Shown here: positions 62,331 through 64,000 of the stretch, in pieces | Numbering within the stretch: the first letter of the stretch is position 1 | How the letters are laid out: the number at the start of each line of letters is the position of its first letter | DNA from: Streptomyces sp. TLI_146 | GTDB lineage: Bacteria; Actinomycetota; Actinomycetes; Streptomycetales; Streptomycetaceae | Assembly (NCBI RefSeq): GCF_002846415.1 | Contig: NZ_PJMX01000001.1 | Span: 3,100,001 to 3,164,000 of the forward strand | Direction: 5' to 3' | DNA length: 64,000 nucleotides | Notes under the pieces: model-generated | Databases searched by the model: none | Told to the model about the DNA's origin: nothing | What the model saw: the letters and a program-made list of their open reading frames with translations, nothing else | Made by a program: the position numbers and the translations under genes

Positions 62331-62804
62331 TCACTCGGTGAGCGAGCGCCCCATGAGCACGTCGTCCACGTACTCCCCGTCCAGCAGGAACTCTCCGGGC
62401 AGGACGCCCTCGACGGCGAAGCCCTCCGACTCGTAGAGCCTGCGGGCGGGCGTGTTGTGGCCCAGGACGCGCAGGGTGAGGCGGCGCGCCCCCTGGCGCC
62501 GGGACTCCTCCACGGCGGCGCGCAGCAGGGCCCGGGCGACGCCCCGGCCCCGGGCGCGGTCGGCGACGGCGAGGCCCTGGATCTGGCGGACGTGGCTGTT
62601 GCAGTCGAGGCGGGTGGGCCGGACGAGGCGCAGATATCCGGCCACCAGGTAGTACGAGGGCGGGTTGGCGGGGTCGAAGAACGGCGCGTACGGCGGCTCG
62701 GGCCGGGGCTGGACGGCGTGCAGCGGCGACCAGACCTCGCGGTCGAGCTCGGCGAGCGCGGTGTCGTCGGCGTGGCGGGCGGGGCGTATGTGCGGCGAGG
62801 GCAT
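62331..62804 (-). CDS. GNAT family N-acetyltransferase
   Basis: A 157-residue acetyltransferase. The acetyl-CoA motif A is IQGLAVADRARGRGVARALL, and motif B is LRVLGHNTPARRLYESEGF, both GNAT-typical. Starts IRPARHADDTALAELDREVW. Substrate unknown. ATG 62804 is the natural start; the frame is open to 63221 over the oxidoreductase gene and is rejected. Divergent to the next gene with 85 bp between. Confidence 0.9.
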   Translation of the reverse strand: MPSPHIRPARHADDTALAELDREVWSPLHAVQPRPEPPYAPFFDPANPPSYYLVAGYLRLVRPTRLDCNSHVRQIQGLAVADRARGRGVARALLRAAVEESRRQGARRLTLRVLGHNTPARRLYESEGFAVEGVLPGEFLLDGEYVDDVLMGRSLTE

Positions 62805-62889
62805 GGGGTCACTGTGCCATCGGGGTACACGTGCGGAAGCATGGTTTCCGCCCCGGAGCGGGGCACCCTCACCATCGGGAGAAGGCGGC

Positions 62890-63783
62890 ATGCGGATCGC
62901 GATCACGGGCTCGACCGGGCTCATCGGCACGGCGCTCGCGCAGTCACTGCGGGCGGACGGGCACGACCTCGTCCGGCTGGTGCGGCGCCCGGCGCGGGCC
63001 GGCGACGAGGTCGAGTGGGACCCGAAGCGGCAGTATGTGGACGCGGGCGGGCTCGCCGGGTGCGAGGCCGTGGTCCATCTGGCCGGGGCCGGGGTCGGCG
63101 ACCACCGGTGGACCGACGCGTACAAGAAGGAGATCCGCGACAGCCGGGTGCTCGGCACGGCCGCCCTCGCCGAGGCCCTGGCCTCGCTCGACGTGCCGCC
63201 GAAGGTGCTGCTGTGCGGCACGGCGATCGGCTATTACGGCGATACGGGAACGCGCGCGGTGGACGAGGAGGCGCCGCCTGGCGAAGGCTTCCTGGCGGGG
63301 GTCTGCGTGGAGTGGGAGGAGGCGGCGGCCCCGGCGGCCGAGGCGGGGATCCGTACGGTGTTCGCGCGCACCGGTCTGGTGGTGGCCCGTGAGGGCGGCG
63401 CCTGGGGCAGGCTCTTCCCCCTCTTCCGGGCGGGTCTCGGCGGGCGGCTGGGCAGCGGGCGCCAGTATTGGTCGTTCATCTCCCAGCACGACCACACCGC
63501 GGCGCTGCGGCACCTGCTGGAGCGCCCCGAGCTGTCCGGCCCGGTGAACCTGACGGCCCCGGAGCCGGTCACCAACCGCGAGGTGACGGCGGCGATGGCC
63601 CGCGTGCTGCACCGCCCGGCGCTGTTCCCGGTCCCGGCCCCGGCGATCCGGCTGGTGCTCGGCGAGTTCGCGGAAGACGTCCTGGGCAGCCAGCGGGTCC
63701 TCCCCCGCCGTCTGCTGGATTCGGGCTTCCGGTTCGCGTTCCCGACGGTGGAGGGGGCGGTTGCCGCGGCACTGAAGGGGTAG
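62890..63783 (+). CDS. TIGR01777 family NAD(P)-dependent epimerase-like oxidoreductase
   Basis: A 297-residue SDR-like protein. The cofactor motif ITGSTGLIGTALAQSLRADG, then AVVHLAGAGVGDHRWTDAYK and SRVLGTAALAEAL are TIGR01777 hallmarks; the DUF1731-like C-terminus includes VLGSQRVLPRRLLDSGFRF. In E. coli the homologue is YfcH. Substrate unknown. GGGAGAAGG precedes the ATG. Confidence 0.92.
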   Translation: MRIAITGSTGLIGTALAQSLRADGHDLVRLVRRPARAGDEVEWDPKRQYVDAGGLAGCEAVVHLAGAGVGDHRWTDAYKKEIRDSRVLGTAALAEALASLDVPPKVLLCGTAIGYYGDTGTRAVDEEAPPGEGFLAGVCVEWEEAAAPAAEAGIRTVFARTGLVVAREGGAWGRLFPLFRAGLGGRLGSGRQYWSFISQHDHTAALRHLLERPELSGPVNLTAPEPVTNREVTAAMARVLHRPALFPVPAPAIRLVLGEFAEDVLGSQRVLPRRLLDSGFRFAFPTVEGAVAAALKG

Positions 63784-63984
63784 CGGCGGGGGGTGCTAGG
63801 GCCGAACCCCCGCAAGCGGGCGGTACCGGCGCACGGGGTGCGGGGGCGTGCCTCCGTGCTCGGTCGCGTGCGCGAGTCGCGGAATCGACCGCGCTTTCTA
63901 CTCTCTGACCGAACTCCTGCATTTCGTGGTCCCGTTGGGGGCATGAGGCCTCCACCAAGCCGCGCCGACCTCAGGGAGGGGCAC
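63784..63984. other. intergenic region at right end
   Basis: Mostly GC-rich; a small CCCGC-aa-GCGGG hairpin near 63809 may end the oxidoreductase transcript, and 63890-63930 is AT-richer, suiting a promoter. No gene seen. Confidence 0.35.
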
Positions 63985-64000
63985 GTGCTCAGCACCGCAC
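63985..64000 (+). CDS. start of a gene cut by the window edge
   Basis: A GTG at 63985 follows AGGGAGGGG with a 3-nt gap, and the frame stays open to the edge (MLSTA). Only five codons are visible; product unknown. Confidence 0.4.

Overview
The window is a high-GC actinobacterial chromosome segment, almost certainly Streptomyces. The evidence is very high GC with G/C-ending codons, frequent GTG starts, 4-nt ATGA/GTGA overlaps, the bcc-aa3 respiratory gene set (diheme QcrC, Rieske QcrA, QcrB, four-helix CtaF), homodimeric AceE with a two-lipoyl E2, and dispersed GC-rich hairpin repeats between genes. Gene order resembles the conserved Streptomyces core around the qcr and cta genes. No prophage, insertion sequence, CRISPR array, tRNA or rRNA was found.

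Layout. 0-2 kb: a truncated MATE exporter and a divergent PadR regulator sharing a perfect 41-bp palindrome. 2-9 kb: a gluzincin-like lipoprotein, two tandem secreted NlpC/P60 hydrolases, a YacP-like NYN protein, a zinc-ribbon protein, a rhomboid protease and an AsnC ligand-domain protein. 9-12 kb: a class V aminotransferase behind a SAM-IV riboswitch with an intrinsic terminator, and trpD. 12-21.3 kb: ctaE-qcrCAB and ctaCDF, separated by an atypical receiver protein and an L,D-transpeptidase; together these encode the bcc-aa3 supercomplex. 21.7-28.4 kb: a cysteine desulfurase-TusA fusion, a PfkB kinase, two hypothetical proteins, erpA and nadA, so Fe-S supply genes sit beside an Fe-S enzyme. 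28.9-36.8 kb: a NarL-type two-component system, pspAA-pspA, a DUF3043 protein and methyltransferase, an ABC exporter and an HtrA-like lipoprotein. 36.9-43.7 kb: cobalamin nucleotide-loop genes cobU (with a degenerate metallo-beta-lactamase-like N-terminus), cobT and cobS, interrupted by an MprF-like lysyltransferase and two membrane proteins.

44.1-50.8 kb holds the most interesting locus. It is a five-gene minus-strand operon: secreted polysaccharide deacetylase (Agd3-like), GT4 glycosyltransferase (PelF-like), polytopic membrane protein, spherulin-4 family hydrolase (Sph3-like) and GH114 endo-alpha-1,4-galactosaminidase (Ega3-like). This is the tool set of fungal galactosaminogalactan and bacterial Pel biosynthesis, so the locus probably makes, deacetylates and trims a cationic galactosamine-containing exopolysaccharide.

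51-60 kb: pepA, lpdA, the E2 acyltransferase, a GntR regulator and aceE, which supply all three components of a pyruvate dehydrogenase complex. 60.6-64 kb: a DUF4240 protein, a PP2C/SpoIIE phosphatase, a GNAT acetyltransferase, a TIGR01777 oxidoreductase and the first codons of one more gene.

Several intergenic gaps are filled by one repeat family built on a 20-nt core (AGGGGCGCGGGGAACTGCGC). Copies sit in opposed orientation at gene ends. One 211-bp cluster is duplicated 16.5 kb away with 4 mismatches, and one inner module occurs in opposite orientations at two sites.
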